A stretch of 64,000 bases of DNA from an uncultured Spartobacteria bacterium (GTDB taxonomy: Bacteria > Verrucomicrobiota > Verrucomicrobiia > Chthoniobacterales > Chthoniobacteraceae). The notes under the pieces were generated by a model. That model was given only the letters and a program-made list of their open reading frames with translations. It was not told the origin of the DNA and made no database searches. The stretch's first letter is position 1. The number at the start of each line of letters is the position of its first letter. Made by a program: the position numbers and the translations under genes. The stretch lies in assembly GCA_903919125.1 (NCBI GenBank), contig CAIXGS010000054.1, forward strand, positions 49,079-113,078. Reading direction: 5' to 3'. Of the stretch, positions 8,756 through 17,059 are shown one piece after another.

Positions 8756-11329
8756 GTGCCCACTTCGTCTCCAAACAGGCCGACTGATTCCCTGACGCTC
8801 GCCCAAAGGCTTCCATCCGGAGCTCGTGATAATGATGCGATTCTGGACGCCTTTTTAGAGCATCTGACAGCTCGAGGCACGAGCCTTTATGCCGCGCAGG
8901 AAACTGCTATTCTGGAACTATTTGATGAGAAGAATGTCATTCTCAACACCCCCACAGGTTCAGGCAAATCTCTAGTCGCTACTGCGCTTCATTTCAAAGC
9001 GTGGGCACAAGGCAAACGTTCCATCTACACGTGTCCAATTAAGGCATTGGTTAATGAAAAGTGGCTCGCCCTTTGCCGCGACTTCGGGCCGGAAAATGTT
9101 GGTCTAAGCACTGGGGACGCCACCATCAACCGCGACGCCCCCATTCTATGCTGCACTGCGGAAATCCTCGCGAACATCGCGTTACGTGAAGGTTCCCAAA
9201 CACCATTCACTGAAGTGATCATGGACGAGTTTCACTATTACTCGGACCGAGATCGCGGCGTGGCTTGGCAGGTGCCACTTCTATGTCTGCCTAAGGCCCG
9301 CTTTCTTTTGATGTCAGCGACGCTGGGTGAAACCTCATTTTTCGAGGAAGATCTCACGCGCTTGAACCAACGCGAAAGCGTCACGGTGCATTCTACGGAG
9401 CGGCCCGTACCGCTGGAATTTTCATACGCGGAAACACCTCTTACCAACACGCTCGAAGGGCTAGTTCAATCAGGCAAGCAGCCCGTCTATGTGGTCCATT
9501 TCACTCAGGCCGAAGCCGCGCGTAACGCTCAAAATTTCACGAGTCTCACGCTGTGTTCTCGTGAGCAAAAGGCTGCCATTAGTTCTGTGCTCGAGGGGTT
9601 TCGCTTCAACAGCCCCTACGGAGCCGAACTTAAACGCTGGCTGCGATCTGGAATCGGCTTGCATCACGCGGGACTGCTTCCCAAGTATCGCATTCTAGTG
9701 GAACACCTTGCTCAGAAGGGCCTACTCCCCGTCATCTGCGGCACCGACACACTTGGCGTGGGAGTCAACGTGCCAATCCGAACGGTTCTTTTGACCCAAC
9801 TCTGCAAATATGGCGGAGAAAAAAATACCGTATTAAGCGCCCGCGACTTTCATCAGATCAGCGGCAGAGCCGGCCGTAAAGGCTTCGACTCAACCGGGTG
9901 GGTCGTCGCGCAGGCTCCAGAGCATGCCATCGAAAATCTTCAACTCGAGCGCAAGCAGGCGGATACCGGTAAGAAGTTTGTGAAGCGCAAAGCGCCTGAA
10001 AAAAACTACTCTCACTGGGACAAGCATACCTTCGAAAAACTCATCTCTGCCTCTCCCGAAAGGTTGGTCAGTCGCTTTCAGATCGGACACGGAATGTTGC
10101 TAAACGTACTAAGCCGCAGCACGGACGGAGCCGCAGCAATGCGTTCGCTCATAAAGGATTCCCATGAGGCTCCAAAAAGTAAAAAGGCACTCACTCGGCG
10201 CGCCTGGCAATTATTCCGCGCACTTCTTGAACGCCAAATTGTAGAAATTATTCCCCGCACTGACTCCGGTGCCCGAGTTCGAGTGAATGTCGAGCTACAG
10301 GACGATTTCTCGATGAACCAAACTCTTTCGCTGTACCTCCTCGACACGCTGAGGCTACTGGATCCCGCAGATCCTTCCTATCCACTCTCCGTATTGACCT
10401 TGGTCGAATCGATTCTTGAGAACCCGGAACCCATACTGCGCAAACAGTTAGACAAAATCAAAAGCGAGGCGATGGCGGAAATGAAATCGCAGGGATTGGA
10501 GTTCGATCAGCGTATCGAGGAGCTTGAAAAGTTGGAACATCCCAAGCCGCTCCGTGAATTCATCTACACCACCTTCAATGTTTTTGCGGCGGCTCACCCT
10601 TGGGTCGGGCAGGAAAACATACGCCCCAAGTCCATTGCCCGCGAGATGTTTGAGGAATTCCGAAGTTTTTCGGATTACGTAAAAATTTATGAACTTCAAC
10701 GGGTTGAGGGGCTTCTGCTACGCCATTTAGCTTCCGTCCACAAGGTGCTCGCTCAAACCGTGCCGGATTTGGCTAAGACGGATGCACTTATGGAGATGGA
10801 GCTCTACCTCGGAACTCTTGTGCGTGAAGTAGATTCCAGCCTCCTCGAGCAATGGGAACGCTTACGAAATCCAAGCTTCAAGAGCGAGGGAACCACCGAG
10901 TCAAAGCCTCCCGGCGCCGAGGCAGCGGAGGCAGACATCACTCGTGATGTGAAGACGTTCCGCAATCTGGTTCGCAATTGCATTTTTCAATTTCTGAGAG
11001 CGCTTGCCAGCAACGAGCTGACAGCGGCTCTCGCGCTACTTTCCCACACAGCGCCCGCAGAGGACTCTCTTTGGACCGAGCCCGCCTTGGAAGCGGCTTT
11101 GGCACCGTTCTACGCCGTACACTCCCGTCTCAGGCTGGATCCCGAGGCGCGCAACGCAAAACATACCCGCTTTGAAAACGACTCCGAGGCAGGGGTGACG
11201 CACGTTTTCCAGCGCTTGGTCGATCCGGAGGATCGCAACGAATGGGTGGCTGTTTTTAGTGTGGATGTTGTTGCCTCTCGTGAGTTAGGAACACCTCAAT
11301 TGCAGTTAGTTAGGGTCGAATTAGATTAA
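8756..11329 (+). CDS. Ski2-like DEAD/DEAH-box helicase (DUF3516-type)
   Basis: An 857-residue superfamily 2 helicase starting at GTG. The ATPase core has Walker A TPTGSGKS at about residues 65-72, a DEFH box ([10 protein letters not shown]), motif III LMSATLG and motif [17 protein letters not shown], the arrangement of Ski2/Mtr4-like RNA helicases. The C-terminal half, helical and charged, matches what I recall of DUF3516-type helicases, best known from actinobacteria. An RNA remodelling or decay role is likely but not shown. It begins two bases after the aldo/keto reductase stop, so its translation is probably coupled to two metabolic genes, an unusual setting. Confidence 0.9.
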   Translation: MPTSSPNRPTDSLTLAQRLPSGARDNDAILDAFLEHLTARGTSLYAAQETAILELFDEKNVILNTPTGSGKSLVATALHFKAWAQGKRSIYTCPIKALVNEKWLALCRDFGPENVGLSTGDATINRDAPILCCTAEILANIALREGSQTPFTEVIMDEFHYYSDRDRGVAWQVPLLCLPKARFLLMSATLGETSFFEEDLTRLNQRESVTVHSTERPVPLEFSYAETPLTNTLEGLVQSGKQPVYVVHFTQAEAARNAQNFTSLTLCSREQKAAISSVLEGFRFNSPYGAELKRWLRSGIGLHHAGLLPKYRILVEHLAQKGLLPVICGTDTLGVGVNVPIRTVLLTQLCKYGGEKNTVLSARDFHQISGRAGRKGFDSTGWVVAQAPEHAIENLQLERKQADTGKKFVKRKAPEKNYSHWDKHTFEKLISASPERLVSRFQIGHGMLLNVLSRSTDGAAAMRSLIKDSHEAPKSKKALTRRAWQLFRALLERQIVEIIPRTDSGARVRVNVELQDDFSMNQTLSLYLLDTLRLLDPADPSYPLSVLTLVESILENPEPILRKQLDKIKSEAMAEMKSQGLEFDQRIEELEKLEHPKPLREFIYTTFNVFAAAHPWVGQENIRPKSIAREMFEEFRSFSDYVKIYELQRVEGLLLRHLASVHKVLAQTVPDLAKTDALMEMELYLGTLVREVDSSLLEQWERLRNPSFKSEGTTESKPPGAEAAEADITRDVKTFRNLVRNCIFQFLRALASNELTAALALLSHTAPAEDSLWTEPALEAALAPFYAVHSRLRLDPEARNAKHTRFENDSEAGVTHVFQRLVDPEDRNEWVAVFSVDVVASRELGTPQLQLVRVELD

Positions 11330-11451
11330 CCCACTACTGAGGCTGCTTGCGGAGCTAAAAATGTCATCACCGCCGTTAGCGGGAGCGTTCCTTGTCTTCG
11401 GACTTCGTAAGTTACCCTCGCATTGAAACTCGGAATTTTGCACAAAGCCGT

Positions 11452-11982
11452 GTGCAACTATCTAAACGCGCCGAATACTCCCTGCGGGTTTTGCTAAGTC
11501 TTGCGATGGCTCGGACTGTTGGGCGACCGCTTGTACCGCTTACCGCGCTGGCCGAGGTGGAACGCATTCCAGTGCATTTTCTGGAGCAGATTCTCTTTAG
11601 CCTGCGACAAGGCGGGCACCTTCACTCGACGCGCGGCAAGAACGGCGGGTACTCGCTCACGGAAGCTTCGGCCGCGATGCGGGTGGGTGATCTTATCCGT
11701 TTTTTAGATGGACCGCTAGCGCCTATCGCCTGCGCAAGTCAGACAGCGTATCAGCGTTGTACCTGCCAAGATGAGGCGACTTGCGGCGTCCGGCGCCTCA
11801 TGATCCAAGCCCGCGATGCCTTGTCACAAGTCTTCGACAGCCTAACCCTTCAAACTTTTGCGGAGCGCACTCTGGCCGAATACCAAGCCGTAAACCTACG
11901 GCCTCCCCTGCTTGCATTTTTGGAGACCGTCGCCAAAACCAAAGGCCACCACAAGGAGGCAGAGCCAGAATATCTAATCTGA
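11452..11982 (+). CDS. Rrf2-family transcriptional regulator with cysteine cluster
   Basis: A roughly 176-residue regulator. I chose the GTG at 11452 because it yields the standard Rrf2 N-terminus (QLSKRAEYSLRVLLSLA); an in-frame TTG at 11392 would add 20 residues. The winged helix spans the first 80 residues, with LEQILFSLRQGG and the wing STRGKNGGYSL. Cysteines in CASQTAYQRCTCQDEATCG lie where IscR- and NsrR-like members bind an Fe-S cluster, so iron-sulfur or redox sensing is plausible. The target is unknown. It is convergent with nagA, six bases away. Confidence 0.88.
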   Translation: MQLSKRAEYSLRVLLSLAMARTVGRPLVPLTALAEVERIPVHFLEQILFSLRQGGHLHSTRGKNGGYSLTEASAAMRVGDLIRFLDGPLAPIACASQTAYQRCTCQDEATCGVRRLMIQARDALSQVFDSLTLQTFAERTLAEYQAVNLRPPLLAFLETVAKTKGHHKEAEPEYLI

Positions 11983-11988
11983 GTTACG

Positions 11989-13146
11989 TCAAACTACGCG
12001 CTGCCCGTTCACAAACGTCATAGCAACCGACAGCCCTTCCTCCAAAACAACCAAGTCGGCGAGCGCTCCCTCTGTCAGAATCCCTATTTGATCCTCCAAT
12101 CCCAATGCCCGTGCTGGATTTAATGTGGCCATCTTGACCGCTTCAAAAAGAGGCACATCCACTTTTTCAACCATAGTCTTCACCAACTGGTTCATCTGGG
12201 AGACACTGGAGCACAGGGCCTTACCATCCGCAGTGAGCGCCACACCACCAGCAACAACACCTTGGATTTCACCCAGCGTGAAACTCTCGCCCTCTGCCAG
12301 TCCGGCTCCGGCTCCGGCATCCGTCACCAGCGCAATCCCATCGACTCCCTTGGCACGGTACAGGGCCCGCATGAGGGTCGGACTGACGTGGTAACCGTCG
12401 GCGATTAGTTCGCACAGGATCTCAGGCTCACCCATGGCGAATTCCAGCAACCCAGCGACCCTGAAAGCGCCCCGCCGACGCGCCCCAGACATACAGTTGA
12501 AGGTGTGGGTGACTTGACGCATCCCGCAGGCAAACGCCGCAGCAGCGTCCTCATCCCACGCGTCGCTATGACCACCGCTTGCTCGAATTCCGTGCCGCTC
12601 CAGCGCCTCGATAAGCTCAAGCGCGCCAGGCAACTCCGGCGCTAGCGTCATCTGGGTGATGCGCTCCTTGTACTTCAACCATTCGCCGTACTCCGCTGGA
12701 TTAGGGTTGCGAATGATTTCCAAGGGATGCGCCCCGGGCTTTTCTTTTGAAAAATAAGGTCCCTCAATGTGGACGCCGAGTATGCGCGCCCCACCGGTGG
12801 CGTTGGGATCCAGTGCCGCGACGGCCTCCAAGACAGCCGTGATTTTTGGAGTCGATGCTGTGACGGTAGTCAATGCGAGAGATGTAGTTCCTCCGGTAGC
12901 GTGAAAGCGGCAAATTACCTGGAAGGCGTCCGTGGAAGCCTCCATCGTGTCGCGCCGGAGCGCTCCATGAATATGCAAATCCACAAAGCCCGGAGCGAGG
13001 AACTTGCCGCAAAGATCCAGCACCGCCTCGCGCGGTTCGGGAGGCAAAGTCTCTCCCAACGCAACGATACGGTTTTCTTTAACCCGCAAATCTCCCTTGG
13101 GTTGAATTCGATCTGGCAGTAGCAACCGGGCGTTACGAAAGAGCAT
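11989..13146 (-). CDS. nagA: N-acetylglucosamine-6-phosphate deacetylase (HxH-type)
   Basis: A 385-residue amidohydrolase that removes acetate from GlcNAc-6-phosphate to give GlcN-6-phosphate. Metal-site motifs: GFVDLHIHG (HxH, as in Bacillus-type two-metal NagA), HIEGPYFSKEKPGAHP, ASGGHSDA, VTHTFNCMSG and the catalytic Asp in LVTDAGAGAG. It has both the small N-terminal beta domain and the barrel. It is the last gene of a leftward cluster after a ROK kinase, a SIS isomerase and a small membrane protein, consistent with amino-sugar catabolism or wall recycling. A second, different NagA-like protein lies at 48,218. Confidence 0.92.
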   Translation of the reverse strand: MLFRNARLLLPDRIQPKGDLRVKENRIVALGETLPPEPREAVLDLCGKFLAPGFVDLHIHGALRRDTMEASTDAFQVICRFHATGGTTSLALTTVTASTPKITAVLEAVAALDPNATGGARILGVHIEGPYFSKEKPGAHPLEIIRNPNPAEYGEWLKYKERITQMTLAPELPGALELIEALERHGIRASGGHSDAWDEDAAAAFACGMRQVTHTFNCMSGARRRGAFRVAGLLEFAMGEPEILCELIADGYHVSPTLMRALYRAKGVDGIALVTDAGAGAGLAEGESFTLGEIQGVVAGGVALTADGKALCSSVSQMNQLVKTMVEKVDVPLFEAVKMATLNPARALGLEDQIGILTEGALADLVVLEEGLSVAMTFVNGQRVV

Positions 13147-13200
13147 AGATACTGGATTTGAATCGAAACCTTTAAAGTGCCACGGGACAAACCCTTCAAC

Positions 13201-13419
13201 TTACTTCGCTGCCGGATCAGCTATTGCTTTAAAATAGCCGGCGCGGCTTGGAGGCTTATCACAACAGGCCTCGCCACCCGAGCCGTTTGATGTGGCAAGT
13301 TCAGGCGAGGGCTCGCTCCGAGTTTTTCCTCGGGAGTTTAATCCAAGAGAGATCAAACCCCCTGCTAGCAAAAGAGCAGCGAATAGAATAACAGACCACT
13401 TGTGTTTAACTAAACCCAT
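13201..13419 (-). CDS. Small single-span membrane protein with CC motif
   Basis: A 72-residue protein with a hydrophobic segment at about residues 9-27 (SVILFAALLLAGGLISLGL), then a polar linker and a tail containing EACCDKPPSRAGYFKA. The topology suggests one transmembrane helix or an uncleaved signal with an extracytoplasmic tail; the vicinal cysteines could bind metal or be redox active. I do not recognise a family. It fits between nagA (54 bases away) and the SIS isomerase (20 bases away) on the same strand, which supports it being a real gene. Confidence 0.6.
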   Translation of the reverse strand: MGLVKHKWSVILFAALLLAGGLISLGLNSRGKTRSEPSPELATSNGSGGEACCDKPPSRAGYFKAIADPAAK

Positions 13420-13439
13420 ATGGCAGAGATTATTAGCGA

Positions 13440-14009
13440 CTAATGTGCCAGTTCAGGCAGTTCCATGAACGCGTAGCAAAGCATGTGCAGTATGTGCATT
13501 TGAACATCTTCCACGCGGCCGTAATGCGTATCTTCCACGACCAGAACTTCGTCGGCGATTTCTGCCAGACGCCCGCGCTTGGCCCCGACTAGAGCTGCAG
13601 TCTCCACGCCGTGCTCCTTTGCCCATTCGACAACACGCACCAGATTTGGCGAGTTGCCGCTGACGCTCACCACAATCAACAGGTCGCCGGGTTGCGCGTA
13701 ATTGGCCAGCTGACGGCTAAAAATGTCCTCATATGCGTAATCATTTCCCAACGCAGTTATCCACGAAACATTATCGGTAAGAGAAAGCACTCGAAAACGT
13801 TTTCCCAGTTTATCAGAAGCACCTTTCCCCAAGTCAGTGACAAAATGGGAGGCATTCGAAGCACTGCCTCCATTGCCAGCGATGAATATCTGACGGTCCG
13901 CTTTCCAAACTTTTTGCAGCGTGTGAGTAAGCTGCTCCAGAGCAGTTTGTGAGATAGAATCCAGTGCCTGGTGCTGGGCTTGGATATAGTTAGAGATCCA
14001 TGTTTTCAT
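13440..14009 (-). CDS. SIS-domain phosphosugar isomerase (GmhA/DiaA-like)
   Basis: A 189-residue single SIS-domain protein. The phosphosugar-binding motifs AGNGGSASNASHF and SVSGNSPNL are those of sedoheptulose-7-phosphate isomerase GmhA and its relatives, and the C-terminal helix keeps a histidine (MHILHMLCYAF). The position of the GmhA catalytic glutamate (AAEL in E. coli) reads VTDL here, a Glu-to-Asp change. It sits between a ROK kinase and nagA genes rather than with heptose genes, so the substrate may be another sugar phosphate. GmhA is the nearest named family; the specific function is uncertain. Confidence 0.8.
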   Translation of the reverse strand: MKTWISNYIQAQHQALDSISQTALEQLTHTLQKVWKADRQIFIAGNGGSASNASHFVTDLGKGASDKLGKRFRVLSLTDNVSWITALGNDYAYEDIFSRQLANYAQPGDLLIVVSVSGNSPNLVRVVEWAKEHGVETAALVGAKRGRLAEIADEVLVVEDTHYGRVEDVQMHILHMLCYAFMELPELAH

Positions 14010-14046
14010 ATAGAGACAGGACTAAAAGATTACGGCCGTTCAGCCT

Positions 14047-14991
14047 CTATAGCAAACGTTGAGCCGCTACGGCAAAGCTCCCCGCAAGCACTGCGTCTTC
14101 CATGAGTTCCGCGAGCCGCACAGTTGGCCCCGGACGGAAGGCGTCCATGAGAAGCGGAGGAAGCGCCGCCGCCACTCGCCCTCGCAAGGCCTCGCCCAGC
14201 AACGCCAGTCCTCCGCCAAGCACAATCACCTCCGGATGCAGCAAGTGCACCGCATGGGACAAAGCGTACGCCATAGAGCCCGCAACCTCATCCAGAATTT
14301 CAGCCGCAGCCCGGTCAGCAATTGCCAGAGCCGGAGTCAGAGCGCGCGCTTCGCCTGAAACCCAGCCCTCTTGCCGAACCACTCTTGCAAGTGCGCCATC
14401 TGTATTTTTAGCGATCTCCTCACGCACCAAACGGTCCACGCTCCAACCCGAACAAAAATCTTCCGTAATCGCCCCGCGCCTATCCAAACGCAAATGCCCC
14501 AACTCCATCTCGCCCGGAGGTGCGCCATGATACAAATGCCCGCCCACCACCAAACCACCACCCACGCCGCTTCCTGCATTCATCCAAAACACCGGATCCA
14601 ACCCCCTGCCCGCGCCGAAATGCGCCTCGCCCAAAGCCGCAGCGTTGGCGTCGTTCTCCACAAAAGCGGGAAGCCCTGTACGGTTCGTTATCCAATCCGC
14701 CAAATTAAACCCATCCCACCCCTCAATGTGATGGGAGCAGACGATTTGACCAGTACGCCAATTAACAGGCCCGCCGTAGCCAACACCTACGGCAACGGGC
14801 TTTGAATGTTCCAACAGAGACTGAAGGCCCGCGTCAATCTGCTGCAAAATTCCCTCTGCACCCGCTTTACGATTCACTTCGAATCGAGTGCGTTGTGCAA
14901 TAAAACCGGAAGTATCACCAGTTGCTAATTGGAGTTTGGATCCCCCAATTTCAATGGCAATAAGAGGAAGTGATGAGAGAGAGGCGGGCAT
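14047..14991 (-). CDS. ROK-family sugar kinase
   Basis: A 314-residue ROK protein. The start chosen is the ATG giving MPASLSSLPLIAIEIGGSK, placing the phosphate-1 motif near the N-terminus; the frame is open 93 bases further up. Sugar-binding and catalytic motifs: FVENDANAAALGEAHFG with the catalytic Asp, NAGSGVGGGLV, and GEMELGH. The usual ROK zinc loop (CxCGxxGC) is reduced to one cysteine (EDFCSGWSV). No N-terminal helix-turn-helix is present, so it is a kinase rather than a repressor. With nagA and a SIS isomerase downstream it likely phosphorylates a hexose or N-acetylhexosamine. Confidence 0.88.
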   Translation of the reverse strand: MPASLSSLPLIAIEIGGSKLQLATGDTSGFIAQRTRFEVNRKAGAEGILQQIDAGLQSLLEHSKPVAVGVGYGGPVNWRTGQIVCSHHIEGWDGFNLADWITNRTGLPAFVENDANAAALGEAHFGAGRGLDPVFWMNAGSGVGGGLVVGGHLYHGAPPGEMELGHLRLDRRGAITEDFCSGWSVDRLVREEIAKNTDGALARVVRQEGWVSGEARALTPALAIADRAAAEILDEVAGSMAYALSHAVHLLHPEVIVLGGGLALLGEALRGRVAAALPPLLMDAFRPGPTVRLAELMEDAVLAGSFAVAAQRLL

Positions 14992-15171
14992 GACTAAATT
15001 TTCAAAGACTATCGTGGCACCTAAATTTCTGAGCCTTCTTCTTTGTCGAACGTTAGGGATAATTCTAACAGAATCTAGCCCCATGGGTAATTAAGTACAT
15101 ACTGCGCGTTGCATTTTAACCGCTCAGCAATGATGTTGAAATTGCAGTCCATGCAGTACTACAGATTGAGA

Positions 15172-15193
15172 ATGGATTAGACGTCTGATCCAT
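15172..15193. promoter_or_regulatory. 22-bp near-perfect palindrome, candidate operator
   Basis: The two 11-base arms (ATGGATTAGAC and GTCTGATCCAT) pair at 10 of 11 positions around a central CG. It lies 41 bases before the ATG of the rhodanese gene, in the divergent gap between that gene and the ROK kinase. The symmetry and position suit a dimeric repressor or activator site. The cognate regulator is unknown. Confidence 0.4.
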
Positions 15194-15234
15194 CGCAGAC
15201 CCAAAACGAACAATCCCCAAAGACCAAAATCCAA

Positions 15235-15618
15235 ATGAAAAAGTTCTTCACAGCACTCCTCGCCATTGCCGCAGCGCCCGTCATGCTCTTCGCTGGCGAA
15301 TTTCCCGACATCAGCATCACCGAACTCAAGAAGGCGATCGCCGACAAAAAAGCTGTCGTCATCGACGTCAACGGTTCGGAATCCTTCAAGTCTGGCCACA
15401 TTCCAAGCGCACTTAACTTCGGGGATATTCAGGGCGATCTCGCATCCGCCTTGCCAAAGGACAAAGACACCTTGGTGGTCGCCTACTGCGGAGGCCCTTC
15501 TTGCAACGCCTATACCCGCGCTGCAAACGCCGCGACCAAATTGGGTTACACAAACGTGAAGCATCTCTCCGCAGGGATCAGCGGATGGCTTCAGGCGAAG
15601 GAGCAAGTCGAAAAGTAA
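15235..15618 (+). CDS. Secreted single-domain rhodanese-like protein
   Basis: A 127-residue protein with a short Sec signal (KKFFTALLAIAAAPVMLFA). The rhodanese fold is recognised from VVIDVNGSESFKSGHIPSA and the active loop YCGGPSCNA, whose first cysteine is the likely persulfide site. Such proteins transfer sulfane sulfur or act in periplasmic thiol chemistry. It appears to be a single-gene transcript: a candidate operator lies upstream and a strong hairpin follows at 15,657. Confidence 0.88.
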   Translation: MKKFFTALLAIAAAPVMLFAGEFPDISITELKKAIADKKAVVIDVNGSESFKSGHIPSALNFGDIQGDLASALPKDKDTLVVAYCGGPSCNAYTRAANAATKLGYTNVKHLSAGISGWLQAKEQVEK

Positions 15619-15656
15619 GCGCTTCCCCGCCCAAAATATCCATCTGAACTAGTTTG

Positions 15657-15700
15657 TGCGGGCTGCTAGGGTGATCCATCCTTGGCAGCCCGCATTATTT
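15657..15700 (+). terminator. Hairpin terminator after the rhodanese gene
   Basis: The arms TGCGGGCTGC and GCAGCCCGCA are exactly complementary over 10 bases and the stem can extend inward with AGGG/CCTT (one G-T pair). The 3' arm is followed by TTATTTCG, a modest T-rich tail. It begins 39 bases after the rhodanese stop. The 3' arm covers an in-frame TTG at 15,682, which argues against that codon as the start of the next gene. Confidence 0.65.
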
Positions 15701-15720
15701 CGCACCAATCCCTCCCGCGC

Positions 15721-16968
15721 GTGAAGCTGCTTCCTGCCCTTCTCCTCCTCACGCTCGGATTTTCTTCCCTAGCCGCTCTGGCGGAAATTCCCGTCCATCG
15801 GTTTTCCGAGACGCCCCACAGCTACTACACACGCCCTCCGACGGACGCGTTTACTCAAGTTCTCAATAAGATAAAACTGGGCCAGTTACACTTAGAAGCT
15901 GGCGACGAGAAGACCCAGTTACGCAGTCTCCTGAAGAGCTTGCATATTTCTGAGAGTTCGCAACTGCTCGTTTACTCGGCCACGAGCCTGCAAAGCGGGT
16001 TAATCCTGCCCTCAAACCCCCGCGCCATTTACTTCAATGACGAGGCTTACGTCGGATATGTGCCAGGCGGGCGCTTCGAAATTGCATCCATTGATCCCGC
16101 GCTTGGGCCCATTTTTTACCTGCTCAAGACTTCCGGCGATGGCCGCGCAGAGGCCACCCGTTCGGAGCGCTGCATGAACTGTCATGCTGGGCGCACCAGC
16201 TGGGGCGTGCCGGGCTTTGTCGCTGAGTCAGTTCTCGCAACCGCCACTTCGGGCGCGAGCTTGGACGGATTCCGGCGAGAAGTTACCGGACACACTATTC
16301 CGGTTTCCGAACGCCTCGGTGGCTGGCATGTCACAGGAGCGCAAGAAAATGCAGCACACCTTGGCAACCTTTTAGCGGAGGCGACTCCAGATGGTTATCG
16401 CAAATTTGCAAATCCTCCGGGACGCCGCTTTGACTGGAACCGCTATCCAACGACCACCAGCGATTTGTTTGCCCACCTGTTGCTCGAACATCAGATCGGT
16501 TTCCACAATTTAGTGACGTTGGGAACCTACCGCACGCGAGATGCTCTGGCTGCGGGAGCAGGTTTTATCCGTCCAGAAGACAGGGGCGCTTTGGACGAAA
16601 TCGCTTGGAAGATTGTGCGTTACCTGCTTTTCGAAAATGAGGCGGTGCTTCCCGCCGGTGGAGTGCAGCCGGATCTGTCCCTGCTAAAAGACTTCCTCAC
16701 TCAACGTAAAACATCTGCCAATGGCTTCTCCCTGCGGGATCCTGAGCTCGCAACGCGCCTGTTTCGGTTCCGGTGCAGCTACATGATTTACTCGCTCGGC
16801 TTTTCTGGAATGCCAGCCGAGATGCAGCGCCGTGTTTTCCAAGGACTCAGCCGAGCCCTAAAGGAAACAGGGGCGCCCGCGAACTTTGACTACCTTCCAA
16901 ACTCGGAAAAGCGGGCGATCCGAGAAATTCTGCAAACTACCGGGATTCCCCTCGGGGAGGTACGCTAA
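15721..16968 (+). CDS. Secreted protein with one c-type haem motif
   Basis: I place the start at the GTG at 15,721, giving the signal peptide VKLLPALLLLTLGFSSLAALA; an upstream TTG falls inside the terminator stem. The mature protein of about 395 residues has one CxxCH haem-attachment site (RCMNCHAGRTSWG) near residue 158. The N-terminal half is mixed and the C-terminal half helical. Similar single-haem proteins occur in Verrucomicrobiota and Planctomycetota with unknown roles. A periplasmic electron-transfer or redox function is inferred from the haem motif alone. Confidence 0.78.
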   Translation: MKLLPALLLLTLGFSSLAALAEIPVHRFSETPHSYYTRPPTDAFTQVLNKIKLGQLHLEAGDEKTQLRSLLKSLHISESSQLLVYSATSLQSGLILPSNPRAIYFNDEAYVGYVPGGRFEIASIDPALGPIFYLLKTSGDGRAEATRSERCMNCHAGRTSWGVPGFVAESVLATATSGASLDGFRREVTGHTIPVSERLGGWHVTGAQENAAHLGNLLAEATPDGYRKFANPPGRRFDWNRYPTTTSDLFAHLLLEHQIGFHNLVTLGTYRTRDALAAGAGFIRPEDRGALDEIAWKIVRYLLFENEAVLPAGGVQPDLSLLKDFLTQRKTSANGFSLRDPELATRLFRFRCSYMIYSLGFSGMPAEMQRRVFQGLSRALKETGAPANFDYLPNSEKRAIREILQTTGIPLGEVR

Positions 16969-17059
16969 GAAGAAGACACAGGCGGCATTCGACGGGTTTG
17001 GCAGGGATTTGTGGCGAATAGGCTACGAACCGAGCTCCAAACAGACGTTTCACTGCTGC

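Noticed and set aside
15682..15720. TTG start for the haem protein
   Set aside because: The codon lies in the 3' arm of a strong hairpin terminator; the GTG at 15,721 starts directly at the signal peptide.
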